A stretch of DNA of 64,000 bases from Stenogyne calaminthoides (GCA_037126765.1 JBBCBC010000001.1:28256804-28320803); one strand, 5' to 3'; shown: positions 1-12,404, counted from the stretch's first letter. The notes: generated by a model from the letters alone, not told the origin. Numbers and translations: made by a program.

Positions 1-442
1 ATATATATTTCACCTATATATGTGTGTCTTTATTTCCATTCATTTGTCATCAAATTCTGTTTAGCTTCTTTTTGCTCTACATTCTACTTTTTTCTTCACT
101 TACTTTTGCAGTCCCTTTTCTTTCCTTTCACCAAAATTCTCAGTTTCCAAATCGCCAGGTTTTTAATTTCTTTCCTACACTCAAAAAACCGTACATTAAT
201 TCACACATTTTACATGTACATGAACTCAATTGGTGTAATTGAAATCTTCAAATTTGATCTGCAATTCGTTTAATTGTTTTCGGGATTAGTATAATCTGAT
301 TGTGAATTAGTTATTCACACTTTTGCATTTGTTTATGTTGCAACTTAATCTGGAACTTGAGAATTAAAACATATTATTTGTATGCTTTCAGCTAATCCAT
401 ACATAACAAAGGGAGAATGGGGAAGAAAGAAATTAAAGGTAC
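1..442 (+). other. Putative 5' end of an unidentified gene: leader exon, leader intron, first coding exon
   Basis: Bases 1-157 are pyrimidine-rich, as in plant 5' leaders, and end at a possible donor (CCAG before GTTTTT). A T-rich stretch follows and ends with the acceptor TATGCTTTCAG at about 391. The next exon would be 392-442: ATG at 418 in a good context (GAGAATGGGG), coding MGKKEIK plus one base, then the strong donor GTACGTACG. I could not recognise a second coding exon; splicing to an acceptor near 4432 would meet a stop after about eight codons. It may be a gene with long introns, a short peptide gene or a noncoding transcript. The splice pattern is what I see; that it is a gene is inference. 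Confidence 0.35.
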
Positions 443-850
443 GTACGCGATGATATATTTTTCTGAAGATTTAACTGAATGATATCAAATAATTCATCCC
501 AATAAGTCTTAAATATGTATGTGGTTAGCTAATTAATGTGAACTTCAGTTTGGTCCCTACATTTGAAATATATACATAAAATGGTCAATTAAATAGAAAA
601 ATAAGCAATATTCATGTCCCCAACATTTTCCTAATTGTATCAAACTAAGTTTCCTGTGTATGTTGAAATGTCAATTTAATTTGTGGTCCTATATAAAGAG
701 ATCATCTTCTTAAACTGTATAAAGAATGTAGAATATATAATTGGGTCTAGATCCTCTAAAGAAATACAAGTTACTGGAAATCATGAAGAATTTGATTTCA
801 ATATCAACTTAGCCATTTTTAATTTGGACTAGCTAATATCTCGAAACTGT
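443..850. other. No gene seen; intron or spacer
   Basis: AT-rich sequence following the possible splice donor. No open frame, RNA gene or repeat end is evident. Confidence 0.5.
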
Positions 851-1244
851 GTTTATGTACGGGATTTAAATTGATTTGGTCCCATAACTTTGGACCTTTA
901 TTGAAATGAACCCGTATGTATCACATGTTTCAATTTAGTCCCGTATGTTTTCAATTTGTGCCGATTTAGTCCCAAGAAGCCGGAGACCGGTCAAACTACA
1001 TTAAAACGGCGTCGTTTTAGAGGAGTGTATCACACGCGCCCCTAATTTCTGGCCGAAAATGCTGACTTGCTTCGATTTGGACACGTAGCGCGCCACATGT
1101 GTATTATACCGATTAAAAAAAATAAAAAATAAAAATAAAAATTACACTTCATTAAATAACAATAAAATAAATCTAAATTAAATTAAATATATATTCAAAT
1201 ATCAAATTAATATTAAATAAAAAAATCAAAATTAAATTAAAAAT

Positions 1245-1780
1245 TGAAGCTTTCTGGAAACTTCCCCACTCCAAAAATAAAATAAAAAAACCAGATTTTC
1301 AAAATCGAAAATTGAAAACAACGAACACCCCCGAATTGAAACTCCCCCAAATTGAAACTCATCTTCTCCACTTCCGTCGCCGTCACGAAGCTATCCGCTG
1401 CCTCATCAAACGGCAGCCCCTCTTTCATCTCCTCCACCAAGAAAACCCTACTCATCCGCGTACATCGGCCGCCATCGCCACCATAATCGAGCTCCTCCCG
1501 TAGTGAATCAAGAATCCGGCCACCGCTCCATGGTGGAGCACCTCCGCCTGCGGTGCACACATCTTTATCCAAAACCCTTCTTCCAAAACAGAGGAAAATG
1601 GTGAGTCCAGGGGATGAAAGACAAAAAGTAATGGTGGAGGATGTTACCCTGTTTGAGCATCTCCACCAACTGGTGGTTGTAAAATCAGAAAAAGAAATCG
1701 AAAAGTCTGGGATTTTGCCTGAATTAGGATATAACTGGAGTAAGAATATTTAGATTCTTGGACTTGAATCAAATTTGAGC
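1245..1780 (-). other. Unidentified GC-rich interior of the Pack-MULE
   Basis: GC-rich sequence between the left TIR and the isomerase fragment. Minus-strand bases 1237-1572 stay open for 111 codons (with blocks such as SRVFLVEEMKEGLPFDEAAD), suggesting a second captured exon, but I do not recognise the family. Noncoding capture is equally possible. Confidence 0.35.
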
Positions 1781-1784
1781 AAGT

Positions 1785-2008
1785 GTAATCACCAGATCGA
1801 GATTGGGGTCCACCTTGTTGGCGCCATCGATGGCGAGATCGAGGTGGGGGTGAGTGTCGAGGGTGGAGAGAGGGATGCTGAGGGCGGTGGCCTGTTCGTG
1901 GAGGTGGGGACGTCGACGATGTCGGTGCCCTCACGGATTTGGAGGAGGAGGTGGATGAGCTTGTTGACAACAAGGCAAGGTGGAGCCAAGGTTTCGAGGA
2001 CGAGGGTC
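1785..2008 (-). pseudogene. Captured ribose-5-phosphate isomerase (type A) fragment
   Basis: Read on the minus strand, this piece of about 75 codons matches the N-terminal half of plant ribose-5-phosphate isomerase A, which interconverts ribose-5-phosphate and ribulose-5-phosphate in the Calvin and pentose phosphate cycles. Visible family blocks are VVNKLIHLL, IVDVPTS, then in another frame LSIPLSTLDTHPHLDLAIDG followed by ANKVDPNLDL. The loop usually reads GADEVDP, so the active-site acidic residues are altered here. At least two frame changes separate the blocks, and similarity stops after NLDL, before the catalytic KGRGGA region. It lies wholly inside the Pack-MULE. It cannot encode an active enzyme. 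Confidence 0.8.
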
Positions 2009-2541
2009 AAAATATGATTTTATTTAATATTATTCTGAAATTTTAAATTTGATTTATTTTATTTGTAATTAATGATGTGTAATTTTTATTTTCGTTTTTA
2101 ATTTTTTTTAATCGGTAAAATACACATGTGGAGTGTCACGTGTACAAATCGAAGCAAGTCAGCATTTTCGACCAGAAATTAGGGGCGCATGTGATACACT
2201 CCCCTAAAACGACGCCGTTTTAGTGTAGTTTGACTGGTCTCCGGCGTCTTAGGACTAAATTGACACAAATTAAAAACATACGGGACTAAATTGAAACATG
2301 TGATATATACGGGACCATTTCAATAAAGGTCCAAAATTATGGGACCAAATCGATTTAAATCCCGTTTATGTACTAAGAAAACCACTTTAAGATACTTGCA
2401 CTGATCACTAATATAAAAAAAAAAATATCTAGTTTAATATAAAAAAAAATCAAGTTTGAATTTCATCATATTTGCAGTCTAACGGCTTTTAAGTGCATCT
2501 ATAATCTTTTAAACACTTGGATGAAGTAAATAAATATATTA

Positions 2542-2767
2542 CTCCCTTCGATTCAAAATACCTAATGTTTTATGGTAGAGATCTTATTTCAAAACATTTG
2601 ATGTTTTAATTTATCATTTTCACCATTTTCTATCTTTTACCCCTATCTCAATCCCAAATATTTCTCATATTCATTAACTTACCATTGGTAATACATGATG
2701 ATGTATTAAAATCCTAGTATCACCAACAAATTCTAAAACATTAGTTATTTTAAATCTGAGGTCGGAG
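2542..2767. mobile_element. Stowaway-type MITE (Tc1/mariner)
   Basis: A 226-bp element with inverted ends (CTCCCTTCGATTCAAAATA on the left, the complement of a GAGGTCGGAG end on the right) and a TA on each side (2540-2541, 2768-2769). The CTCCCT(C/T)CG terminus and TA target are the Stowaway signature. No coding capacity. Confidence 0.8.
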
Positions 2768-2769
2768 TA

Positions 2770-3411
2770 TATGAAAAGTGAGTAAATATTCAAATTAGAC
2801 AACTATATCTCAGGAGTTTTAAATTATGATAACTATTTCTTTTTGGCTTTGTCAAATAAAAGAACAGATATAGAATGATTAATTACAAACTTAGAGAATG
2901 TGTGGCTAGCAGGTACTATATGTATACTCTACCAATGCTCTTAGCTTTTGAAATTAGAAAACTTAGTTGTTTTACTGTATAGATCATTAATGTTAACTAA
3001 CATGAAGAGGGCCTGAATAAGAAAGGGGGAAAAAAGGAGAATCTTTACACAAATTGTTTTTTTGGGACCATGTTAAAGTTGTGATTAATGATGTGCACTA
3101 GATGTTGATAATCCTTGATTTTGTCATAATACTAGCTAGTTTTCACAAATTTGCTAATTGCATCTATTTTGTTAATAATGGTAATTGTTTACACATGATC
3201 ACTAATTGATCAATGCTTCCCTTATTTTTGGTAAGAAACATGTGACTTATTGTTAAAATTGACATTTCATGCACAATTCCACTAATTAGTACAAGGGGCC
3301 ACTTTATTGGTTCAAATTCTTCGATAAGAATGGTAATGAGAATCATTAAATGACCTGACTCTATAAGTTAGAAACACTTGTTGATTGAGAAATAGTGATA
3401 TGAATGAGAAG
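2770..3411. other. No gene seen
   Basis: AT-rich spacer between two Stowaway-like MITEs. The only longer open frame (minus strand near 3164-3346) has no recognisable domain and atypical composition. Confidence 0.5.
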
Positions 3412-3594
3412 CACTCCTTCCTTTTCATATTGATTTTCGCTTTTGAACTTAAATTTTATTTCAAAATGATTGTCGTTTTACTAATTTTCCGCAGTTCTCT
3501 CTAGTTTACTCATTGGATGATAAATTTGTCAGAATTTAGTGTTTCTTAATTTTATAAAAAATCTCAAAAGTGACAAACCATATCAAACGGAGAG
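3412..3594. mobile_element. Decayed Stowaway-like MITE
   Basis: Left end CTCCTTCCTTTTCATATTGA and right end TATCAAACGGAGAGA are approximate inverted complements; TTTTCGCTTTTG near the left pairs with CAAAAGTGACAAA near the right. Length and ends fit Stowaway, but the TA duplication is not clean. Confidence 0.55.
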
Positions 3595-4189
3595 ACCAAT
3601 ATTTATAGGGGATCATGCATTCAGAATTCTCGTTCCTACATCCAAAATATAAAGAATATAAATTGACCATCTTTTATTTTCATTAATTAATCACCCCAAT
3701 TACCCCTCTCATGTCCATTCTCAATATTATTCTCATGAAGAATTTTGAGCCCTTAAATATCTTAATCATTATTGTGGTGAAGAACAAATTAATTGTTGTC
3801 ACCATAAGTATATATAACAACAATTTTGGCATGCATTAGATTTGATATGCTATCAAAAACATTCTTTTTTCCTATATGATGAGGCAATTTTAGGGTGTGT
3901 ACCAATTCACTGCATATATCTAGTGTCTTGTTGAGATCTCATTTGATTAACCGATGAATTATACACATTTTTGCTGCATGTCTGCTCTAACTGCAACCTA
4001 ATGCTCAGACTGCTCTTTTTTTTTTCTTTTTTGTCTTCTTCATGATTTGTATACCTCATATATCTATTCTATAAATATTTCTACAAAATTAATTAAGAAG
4101 CAAGTTAGTATTATACAAATTTAATACTCATCAATTCAAGCAAAAATAAAATGCACAGATGCATTGAGTTTTTAGGAGATATATAGGCT

Positions 4190-4374
4190 AAAAATTGTAT
4201 GCATCCAGGTGCACCGTGCACTAATAGTGCATTTTAAAAATATGCAATTTGTTATACTGAAAGATGCAATTTGCACGATTAAATGTAAACAAGTTGCATC
4301 TATCAGTATAACAAGTTGAATATATTTAAAATGCACTATTGGTGTTCGGTGCACCTGGATGCACATTAGACCCA
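4190..4374. mobile_element. Palindromic MITE, family R, copy 1
   Basis: A near-perfect palindrome: TGCATCCAGGTGCACCGTGCAC on the left pairs with GGTGCACCTGGATGCA on the right, with inner arms TGCATTTTAAAAATATGC and their complement. Similar sequences recur at about 7.6, 8.0, 9.5, 9.8, 10.9, 21.4 and 58.0 kb. No transposase. The superfamily is unclear because no constant target duplication is visible. Confidence 0.65.
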
Positions 4375-5355
4375 CTCAATATATATATCCTCATGGCTTT
4401 TTCCCTAATTCTTCTCATGTTTTCAATTTCAGGTTCCAACCTGAATTTTTGCCCTTGAGAAATATATTTGTTTTAAGATTGACATCAATTTAATTTGTAA
4501 TTTTCATGGGTTTATAGTTGTAAGAATATTGTACTACGCCAGGAGGCCCCTCTTGCGAATGAATGTAGCGTACTACAATAAATCCACATGCTGCAGGTTC
4601 AAGGATTAATTAATTGAATATCGATCTATTATATATATGTTACGAGGTGTATGTATACAACAATATTGTGTAGCCATTTGAAAGCCATTAACACCGTCCA
4701 TCGTTTCTTATTAATTTCTACCCAAAAACTTGTGGAATGAAAATGTTCGACTCGGATCAAAATTTATCATATGTTTGTTTTGGGATTATTGTGGGCAGGA
4801 GAAATCCCACACTGAAATATTAAGGTATGATGGTGAAAAAGTTGTTATTATATGACAATTTAACCTTGTATTAGATGGTCTTATTAATGAGGCAAGTTCT
4901 CATCAAATATTATTTCATATGATTAGTGGGTTTATGACTTTAAGATGAGGTCTAAACATGCATAGAAGCGGAGCACTGATATATGAGATTGTCTCATACA
5001 ATATTCTCTTTCGTTATATTGAGAGAATATAAAGCAAGATATTGTGAGTGTATTGAAAAATTACTAAAAAGAATATTGGTAGATGATATAGTAGAGTGGG
5101 ATTTATAAAATTTGAGAATCTTTATTTTCTATAAATCCTTAAACAAAAAGGAGTTTGAGATTGCACGGTCCAAACTACGCCTAAATTAAGCATTGAGATT
5201 TCTCAAATGTCACCCTTTAGGGACGTCTAATAATATATATTTTCAAGACAAAAAGGAAACTAAAAATAATTTTATAAGGCATACTATTGATTCCTAATTT
5301 TGATTGAAATTGTACCAAGAATTTTTTTTATATTTACAATTAAGCAAATTATAAT
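4375..5355. other. No gene seen
   Basis: AT-rich spacer. It contains a candidate splice acceptor (TTTCAATTTCAG at about 4420-4432), mentioned for the 5'-end gene, but no convincing exon. Confidence 0.45.
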
Positions 5356-5590
5356 GTGAACAAGTTTCACGGTGAACCTGGTTAAGGAGTGTGACTTATA
5401 TTACTAAAGAGTGTGACTTTTTACTATAAAGAGTATTACTCATAAAAGTGAAGGGTGTGACTTATATTATAACAAAGGGTGTCGTAGTTATAACTGAAGG
5501 GTGTGACTTATATTATTAAAGGGTGTGACTTATATTACTAAAGAGTGTGTCTGTAAAAAAAAAAAAATCAAACAAGTTTCACAGCATACA
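5356..5590 (+). repeat. Repeat-rich MITE, family P, copy 1
   Basis: The unit GTGTGACTTATATTACTAAA recurs imperfectly about six times, between ends GTGAACAAGTTTCACGGTGAA (left) and CAAACAAGTTTCAC (right). The same arrangement occurs near 12.4, 21.7-22.3 and 63.3-63.6 kb. No coding sequence. Confidence 0.6.
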
Positions 5591-7574
5591 ACTCTTACAA
5601 TTATTAGTGTAACATAGGTTGTCACTTTTGATCCTCTAAGTGGTAATGTTTTTGCCTTTTTGGTCCACCAAACTTCGGAGGAGATATAATATAGTTTAGT
5701 TGAGATAAAAATCTTTTGATTTTACGCAATTTTATGATACATCTCTTGAGAACCCTAAATTTTTTCGGGAACTTCGTAGGGCTCCAAGTGTCATGAGAAA
5801 TTTTTTGTAAGAAATTCATCATCAAATTGCGCAAGATTAACTAATTAAGGTACTATCAAATTACCACGTTAATATACTAGCTAGTAAACCAAAAATGACA
5901 AAAGTTTTACAATTCTAATTCTAATTCTTTAAACTTGTTCACAGTTTGAAACTTAATTCATATTATTTAATATCATAACATTCATTCAGTGATAAACTAT
6001 TCTTATAAATTGATATCATAATATTTATACACATAATTGTTATGGTATTAGTGTATAAGAATAATGTACCAATTTCATACGGTTGATAAGTTTCACTGGA
6101 GATTAACAACAGTATATACTAAGTAGTACTTCCACAAGTTATAATAATTCAAATACTACCGAATAATCTCTCCTTATAATAACACTTGAAATCAGATATA
6201 ATTCGAGATTAATCTCAATCATACATAATATTGAAAATACGTGTTGCACTTGACTCAGATCCAACTTAACGTCGTGTTGCATATATTAGTATCGTGCTTC
6301 ATAATACACAACATGTGAAATGCAATAAAAGAGAAATAAAAAGGAGCTAGTCATGTAAATAGGACTTTGTTTTCAGTTAACCGAAGAATCAAACTTGTCA
6401 TAAATCTTCCGATGTGACAACGTCGTTTAAAAGTCAAAATTATTGTACAACATCGAAGCAGCTAGAACTCACATATATAATCTCAAAATCCAACATTTGC
6501 CCTATTATTATTATACAACAAAAATCAGATTAAAAAAAAAAAATTAAAACTCATAAAAGACTGTCTCACGCATGAGACGGTGTATAAACTAGCATAAATC
6601 AACATTATTTTATTTCAAAGTAATAAGGCACCATGCTCAAATTATGTTATGTTTAATCATGAAATCGTCTCATGCAAGCGTGCTTCTAAACTGATACTAC
6701 TACTCTCATAACTATCTATAACATTTAATGTTATATATATATAATCTCAATTTACAAGTATATAATAATATCAGTTGATAAATATTATGGTATTAATTTA
6801 TAAATGTAATTGTATAAATTTGTTAAAGAGACCTATACCCTATAGATAATGATGTTATTAAAGAGAATTAATTAGGAAAGAAGTATATAGTGGAATGTGC
6901 AAGGTAGTTCGCTGTCATGAAGGGGCATAGATTATTAGCTAGAGGGTCCCCATGCATATATATATATATATATGAAGGTTTACTGGAGTAGGCAGAGGCG
7001 TAGGTTTCTTTATGCAATAAGTAAAATGAAGGAGGGGGGGTGGGTGTAAAATGTATCAGAGTGGATATAGGGTTGATTCATGTTAGTTTATGCAATGAAT
7101 GAATTATGACTAGGAGTAGGAGTAGGAGTAGGGTAGGGGTAGTAGTACTATACTAGTATTACTACTGATACTATTGAAAGAGAGGCCGGGGATGAGCAGA
7201 CAAAGCTAACGGAACCCATGCACCTTGCTGCATTTTGCAAATCCCCACATCACTCATATAGGACTACAATACACTACACACCTTTTAATCATCTTATAAT
7301 TCCTTTCAACTCCTCTGCCACCTCTCATAAATCCCTGCTACCTCTCAATACACAATCACTTTATCCACTTTATCTTTAATTTTTTATTATTTATTTATGT
7401 AATATGGTAAGCTTTGCATTTTTTAAGGTTCACATAAATTTTAAGGAATATACAAGTAAATATGTTGTTGGCGGGTAGAATGTGTAAAAAAAAGTAAAAA
7501 GTTGGAGAGAAAAGAAAAGTGTGTGTATTTTAATGTTAATTGAGAGGTGGGTTTTCTCTACTCCTTGCATTTCA
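5591..7574. other. No gene seen; possible conserved noncoding segment
   Basis: Mostly AT-rich spacer. Bases about 6890-7260 are less AT-rich and of mixed composition (GAGGGTCCCCATGCAT at ~6942; GGAACCCATGCACCTTGCTG at ~7210), more like regulatory DNA than decayed repeats. A short inverted repeat with GTCTCACGCATGAGAC is at about 6563-6580. No exon recognised. Confidence 0.4.
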
Positions 7575-7735
7575 TGGTATATTTTTTAAAAATACAACTT
7601 GTTGTATTGTAATATACAACTTGTTTACATTGAGACGTGCAATTTGTGTTCGTTAAACAAATTGTATGTTTTTGTGTGAACAAATTGTATGTTTTCTGTG
7701 AAGTGTAAGGTGTAACTGGTTGCATACAAAACTTA
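7575..7735. repeat. Degenerate palindromic MITE, family R
   Basis: TACAACTTGTTGTATTGTAATATACAAC-type arms and the end TAACTGGTTGCATACAAAAC resemble the family-R copies, but the left terminus is worn away. Confidence 0.4.
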
Positions 7736-7930
7736 TCATTAATTGAATGATAATTGGTGTAATTTTAAGTAAAAATTAGGGATAATGGTTAAGAAAAGTG
7801 GGCCACAACATTTCTTTAATAAATAAAAAATGTAAAGCTTTAATTGAAATGTCTAAAATGGCAAAATGTGAACTTTAAATTGAAATGTCCGAAATGACAA
7901 AATGTATATTTTTAAGTTAAGATGAAAGGA

Positions 7931-7937
<7 letters not shown>

Positions 7938-8004
<67 letters not shown>
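7938..8004. repeat. (AT)n microsatellite
   Basis: An uninterrupted run of about 33 AT dinucleotides, preceded by GTGTGTGT. Confidence 0.95.
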
Positions 8005-8007
<3 letters not shown>

Positions 8008-8175
8008 TCATGTAGACCAAATGCATTACAATTCAAGTGCTTATTTTAAATATGTAATTTATTTATACTTAAACATACAATTTATTTTAATGTAAACAAT
8101 TTATATTTTTCAGTACAAAAAAATAAATTATATATTTAAATTGCACGAGAACTTGCATACAAAATCTTGTCTCTC
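8005..8175. repeat. Degenerate palindromic MITE, family R
   Basis: Bordered by the (AT)n tract. TGTAGACCAAATGCATTACA on the left and GCACGAGAACTTGCATACAA on the right, with inner arms of TGTAATTTATTTATAC type, match the layout of the other family-R copies. Confidence 0.4.
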
Positions 8176-9485
8176 TATGTTTTTTTTTTTTTATTTAAAG
8201 TAGGTGAAGAGCAAGCGTACTTTTAGTTTGAGAGATGCCTACTTTGGCATAGAGTGTTCCTCCTCTATGCACAGATTCCCCTATATATTGCAATTCCCTT
8301 TTTTATCCTTTTATTAATCCAGTCCCACATGATATAATAATTAATGGTGCCAAAAAAGGCCAACGCCCAACAGTCAAGATTAACGAGATGGATTTGGATA
8401 GAGAAAAAGAGTACTATTGGGGAAGGCTATTTTTTTTAAAAAATTTACTGATCAATAACAACAAATTAATTAACATCGATTTATACTTCAAATCCAAAAT
8501 GAAAAATATTTTAGAGTATTTTATGAATGATAAAAGTGCTTTACTACTTGCATGATAAAGTAAATGTATTTTCAGAGATATATAATCATTGAAAAAAATT
8601 AAAGTGATATGTTGAAGTACTCTAAAATCACACGAAACTGACAGCCCATTGTAGTTGACCAATATATGTCTACGTTTAGGGGAAATACCTCAATTATTTG
8701 GGGTATACCGTATATAACATTTACCTCTAGTATTAAACTTTTGTAAATTTGCATGTTGTTGTCAATGTATATACCAAAATTATGTTATCGTATATAGCAA
8801 AAAAAAATATACGCCAGTTTGTACCATATAATTGGTCTGAAATTGCAAGGAAAAACTTTTTAGGTGATATTTGTCGAATTTTTAAGTGATTTTTTAAATT
8901 TAAAATTGAAGTCCTAATAAATAGTAAGATGTGGGCTTGGTTTAAGTATTTTAATATGGTGAGATTTAATTTTAGGGTAAATATTAATTTGCAACTTGTA
9001 CTTTGACTCTTTTACCAACTTGTAATTTGTACAATTTTTTGTATAAAATTGCAACTTGTATAAAATTGCAACTTGAAGGTTGCAATCAATCAATTTTGTG
9101 TGATGCATGTTGCAAATTGATAAGAACTTCACAATACAGATTGCAAATTGATATTAATATTTAATTTTATGTCAAATAATAAATATGTAGGAATTAGTGT
9201 GGTTGTATTATTATATTATTGTTGAGTGACATTGTATGGATAATGTGAATGATTTAAAAAAATTAAAGTGTAAGTAGAGAGGTTTTGTTGTATTTGAAAA
9301 ATGTGATAGTAGGTTTATATGTATTACAGTGATGATTCTTTAAAATTGGATTTTAAAATCTTAAACTAAAATCGATTTTAAATTTCAAACCCAAATCCTA
9401 ATTTTTAAAAAAATGTCTCAGTATATTTTCATATGTATTATAGTCATAGTTCTTTTTAAAATTAGATTTTAAAATCTTAAACTAA
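8176..9485. other. No gene seen; short TTGCAACTTGTA repeats
   Basis: AT-rich spacer. Between about 8990 and 9135 the motif ATTGCAACTTGTA occurs several times in direct orientation. Minus-strand open frames here (8414-8662, 8914-9132) lack domain similarity and are judged chance frames. Confidence 0.45.
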
Positions 9486-9642
9486 AAGTGCAATTTATTT
9501 ATACTGAATCATGTAACTGTTTTTCCATATCGATAGTTGCACGATTCAATGTAAATAAATTGCATTTTTCAATATAACAAGACACACGATTATAAAATGC
9601 ACTATAAATGCACGGTGCACTTAGATGCATACAAGACCTAGC
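9486..9642. mobile_element. Palindromic MITE, family R, left end worn
   Basis: Inner arms (GTGCAATTTATTTATACTGA and its complement near 9560-9590) and the right end TGCACGGTGCACTTAGATGC match family R; the left terminal GGTGCACC block is missing. Confidence 0.5.
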
Positions 9643-9796
9643 CGATTTTTAAACACAAAACGAACAACTTTTAAGTAATCATTTTGTTATATCATGATCC
9701 TTTTTTGCAACCTAAGTAAATATTTTTTTTTGTTAAAAAAATATAAAATTATAAATTTTTTTGGTGACTCGACCCATAATCTTTTGAACGCAGATA

Positions 9797-9972
9797 ACAG
9801 TGCACGTGCACTCATAGTGCATTTTAGAATTGTATAACTTATTATACTAAAATATGCAACTTGTTTACATTGAACCGTATACATATTAGTATGAAAAAAT
9901 ATTTGCACATTTCAATATACACAAATTGCATCTTTCAATATAATATTGTACACCTGGATACATACACTTTAT
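9797..9972. mobile_element. Palindromic MITE, family R
   Basis: GTGCACGTGCACTCATAGTG at the left, the TTGTACACCTGGATACATAC end at the right, and AT-rich complementary arms between them. Same family as 4190-4374. Confidence 0.55.
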
Positions 9973-10943
9973 ATATAGATAATTTTTTATTTTCCGGTAG
10001 AGTTGGCCATAATTTGATTCCTAAATATGGGTAATGTATAACCAGTTAGGAAACTTAATATGCTTGATTTTGATTCCAGATCGGCCTAAGCTAGAAATGT
10101 CCCCTATTCTGGAAAGACGTCTTAAAAAGAAAAGAAAAATTATATAGTATATTTTTCTAGGGAAATGTGCAGCACGAATTAAAATCGAGGCCCGCAATTC
10201 GCAAAGCCGTGGTGGCTAGGGCATAGTCTAATAGACGCTACTACTTAAACCGGGACTAATCTGTATATCTATTAAAATGATGATGTAAATTATTTATTTC
10301 ACATACCGTGTATTCTATACTTTCACGAGGTAATTAATTTTGAGGATATTATGTTATACTCTTTGTGTTCAAGAAATTTGATACCATTAGAAGGGACACA
10401 TGTTTAAGAAAAAATGGATAAAATAAATAAAAGGACAAATTATAAAAATATGAATTATCTTTTGTCATTGTTTACAATTTGAGGATCAAACTTTCAACTT
10501 TTACAAGATAAATATCAAACTTTTAAACATCGATTGTGCTTGCCCTCGCCATAACTCTCTCTATTCTTGAGGGAATATGTATATATGGTCATGAAAATGT
10601 GCACATGAAAATAATCCTAAAATGATGAACCCTGAACATTGAGTTAAGAACCGTAAACCCTAAAAATATAAAAAAATAAAAACATTTACTCAATAGAAAA
10701 TTGTTTTAAAAATTAGATTTTGGATTTATAAATCTAAATTCGGTTCTGTTTAGTTTTTCCAAATCGAGTTTTACTAAATCATCACTACCATAGATACAGG
10801 GTTAGATTCTCGTTAAAATAACTCCACTCATATTAAATTGTCTACTTTTACAATTCAGCACACGAGTAGGGGGTATAAAAAATTAATATAAAATAATTAA
10901 TTTCACGTCTCTCTACAAATTTGGAGTCATAGATGGAGTAGGT

Positions 10944-11152
10944 TCCTGTACATCAGGTGCACCGTGCAACTCAATTACATTTTTAAACGTGCATTTTCAA
11001 CTTAATCTACACATAAACATGCAACTTGCATGTTCAGTGTAAAATACATTGATTTTTTTACTGTAAACAAGACGAACGTCTCAAAAAAATAAATTACATG
11101 TTCCAAAAATACATTTAAATTACACGATGAGCCTGATACATACAAAACTTGG
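10944..11152. mobile_element. Palindromic MITE, family R
   Basis: Starts TACATCAGGTGCACCGTGCA and ends CACGATGAGCCTGATACATA, with complementary inner arms. Same family as 4190-4374. Confidence 0.55.
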
Positions 11153-11869
11153 CGATGTGAAATTCTCTCACTATTAAAGAATTAAATCACAAAACAAATG
11201 TCACCTTAATTTCCATGATGGTACTTCATAATAGAAAAGAACATATATACTCTCTCTATATATATATGTATTCGTGTTATACGTTTGTCTATATATATAC
11301 TCTATACTATACATCAAGGTATGTATGTATGTATATGTAGCTATTATTGATGTAGATGGTATATGATTGAATGTGGTAGGGACAGAGATTATTAAAAATA
11401 GAGGGGGGTCCCATATGAGGTAAGTGTATTAGATGTCGCTGTATACGCTAAAAGAAGACAACTTTTGGATGGCATTCGATCTGATTCAATTCCAACGCGC
11501 AAAACCTTAATTCAAATTGTCCCCACTATACACATTAACAAACAAACACGTAGCATATGTACATATATATTACAATTTACATCCCCCCTAGAAACGACCG
11601 AAGGAATGCAGATAATTAAAAGTATCAAATCATGTTTTTCTTTTTTCACTTCACTATTATCTATTTATACAAAAACGACCTAGCTGTTGAGCTATAGGAT
11701 ATTATTCAAGACATGCATTGGGATGTACAAAACAATCACTATAATCAATTCTACAAAACCCTAGCTTTTCAAAGTAATGAAATACAATATATGTATCCTG
11801 AAATTTGTTCATGATATGAAATTGTGCGTCTCATATAGTTTAATTGAAAAAAGTAATACCATTTGATAA
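11153..11869. other. No gene seen
   Basis: AT-rich spacer with short TATATA and GTATGTATGTAT runs (~11258-11335). About 11370-11420 is G-rich (AGAGGGGGGTCCCATATGAG) and may be regulatory; no exon recognised. Confidence 0.45.
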
Positions 11870-12310
11870 AAATCACTAATACTGACTGAGTAATAATGTT
11901 TAATGAAAATAGGTGATAATGCTCACTGAAAACAACTAATATCGTTTAGTGAAAATGAGGAATATTGTTAAGTGGAAACAAGTAATAAAATATAATAAAT
12001 TCAGTTCTGTTTAACTTTTTTCATAGATAAAAATCACCATATCATAGATGCGATATGATTCAATAGAAACAAATATTGTTCAGTGAAAATCATTAATACT
12101 GATCAAGTAATGTTGTTTAGTGAAAATAAAAGATATAGTTCACTGGAAACAACTAATATTATTTAGTGAAAGCAAGTAATATTGTTCATTATAACAGGAG
12201 ATACAGTTATTGATATTTTTCGAAGAAAATCATTAATACTGACCAAATAATGTTGTTCAGTGAAAATAGGGGATATAGTTAATTAAAAAACAGCTAATAC
12301 TGTTTGAGTT
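11870..12310 (+). repeat. Cluster of TTGTTCAGTGAAAAT-like motifs (family Q)
   Basis: A degenerate unit of about 30 bp, reading roughly TAATATTGTTCAGTGAAAAT with spacers, recurs around twelve times in one direction (for example near 11890, 11920, 11950, 12075, 12112, 12140, 12255). It is too irregular for a simple satellite and has no open frame. A second cluster lies at 13630-14015. I do not recognise the element class. Confidence 0.6.
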
Positions 12311-12404
12311 GCAATCTTTGTTAAACTTGTTCACCTAAGAAAACACAAAACTAATTTTTTTTTTTTTTCCATGATTGGTACTTTTAATAGAATATAACAT
12401 ATAT

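Larger units (their letters stand above)
851..2373. mobile_element. Pack-MULE (non-autonomous Mutator-like element) with 10-bp target duplication
   Basis: Two inverted repeats of about 280 bp (861 to ~1145 and ~2080 to 2363) begin with GGGATTTAAAT and match along their length, including a shared AAAACGGCGTCGTTTTAG-type segment. They are flanked by a perfect 10-bp direct repeat, GTTTATGTAC (851-860 and 2364-2373). Long terminal inverted repeats with a 9-11 bp duplication are typical of plant Mutator-like elements. The 0.9-kb interior is much more GC-rich than its surroundings, has no transposase, and holds a recognisable piece of a host enzyme gene, which makes it a Pack-MULE. The TIRs have diverged by eye at scattered positions, so the insertion is not very recent. 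Confidence 0.85.
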
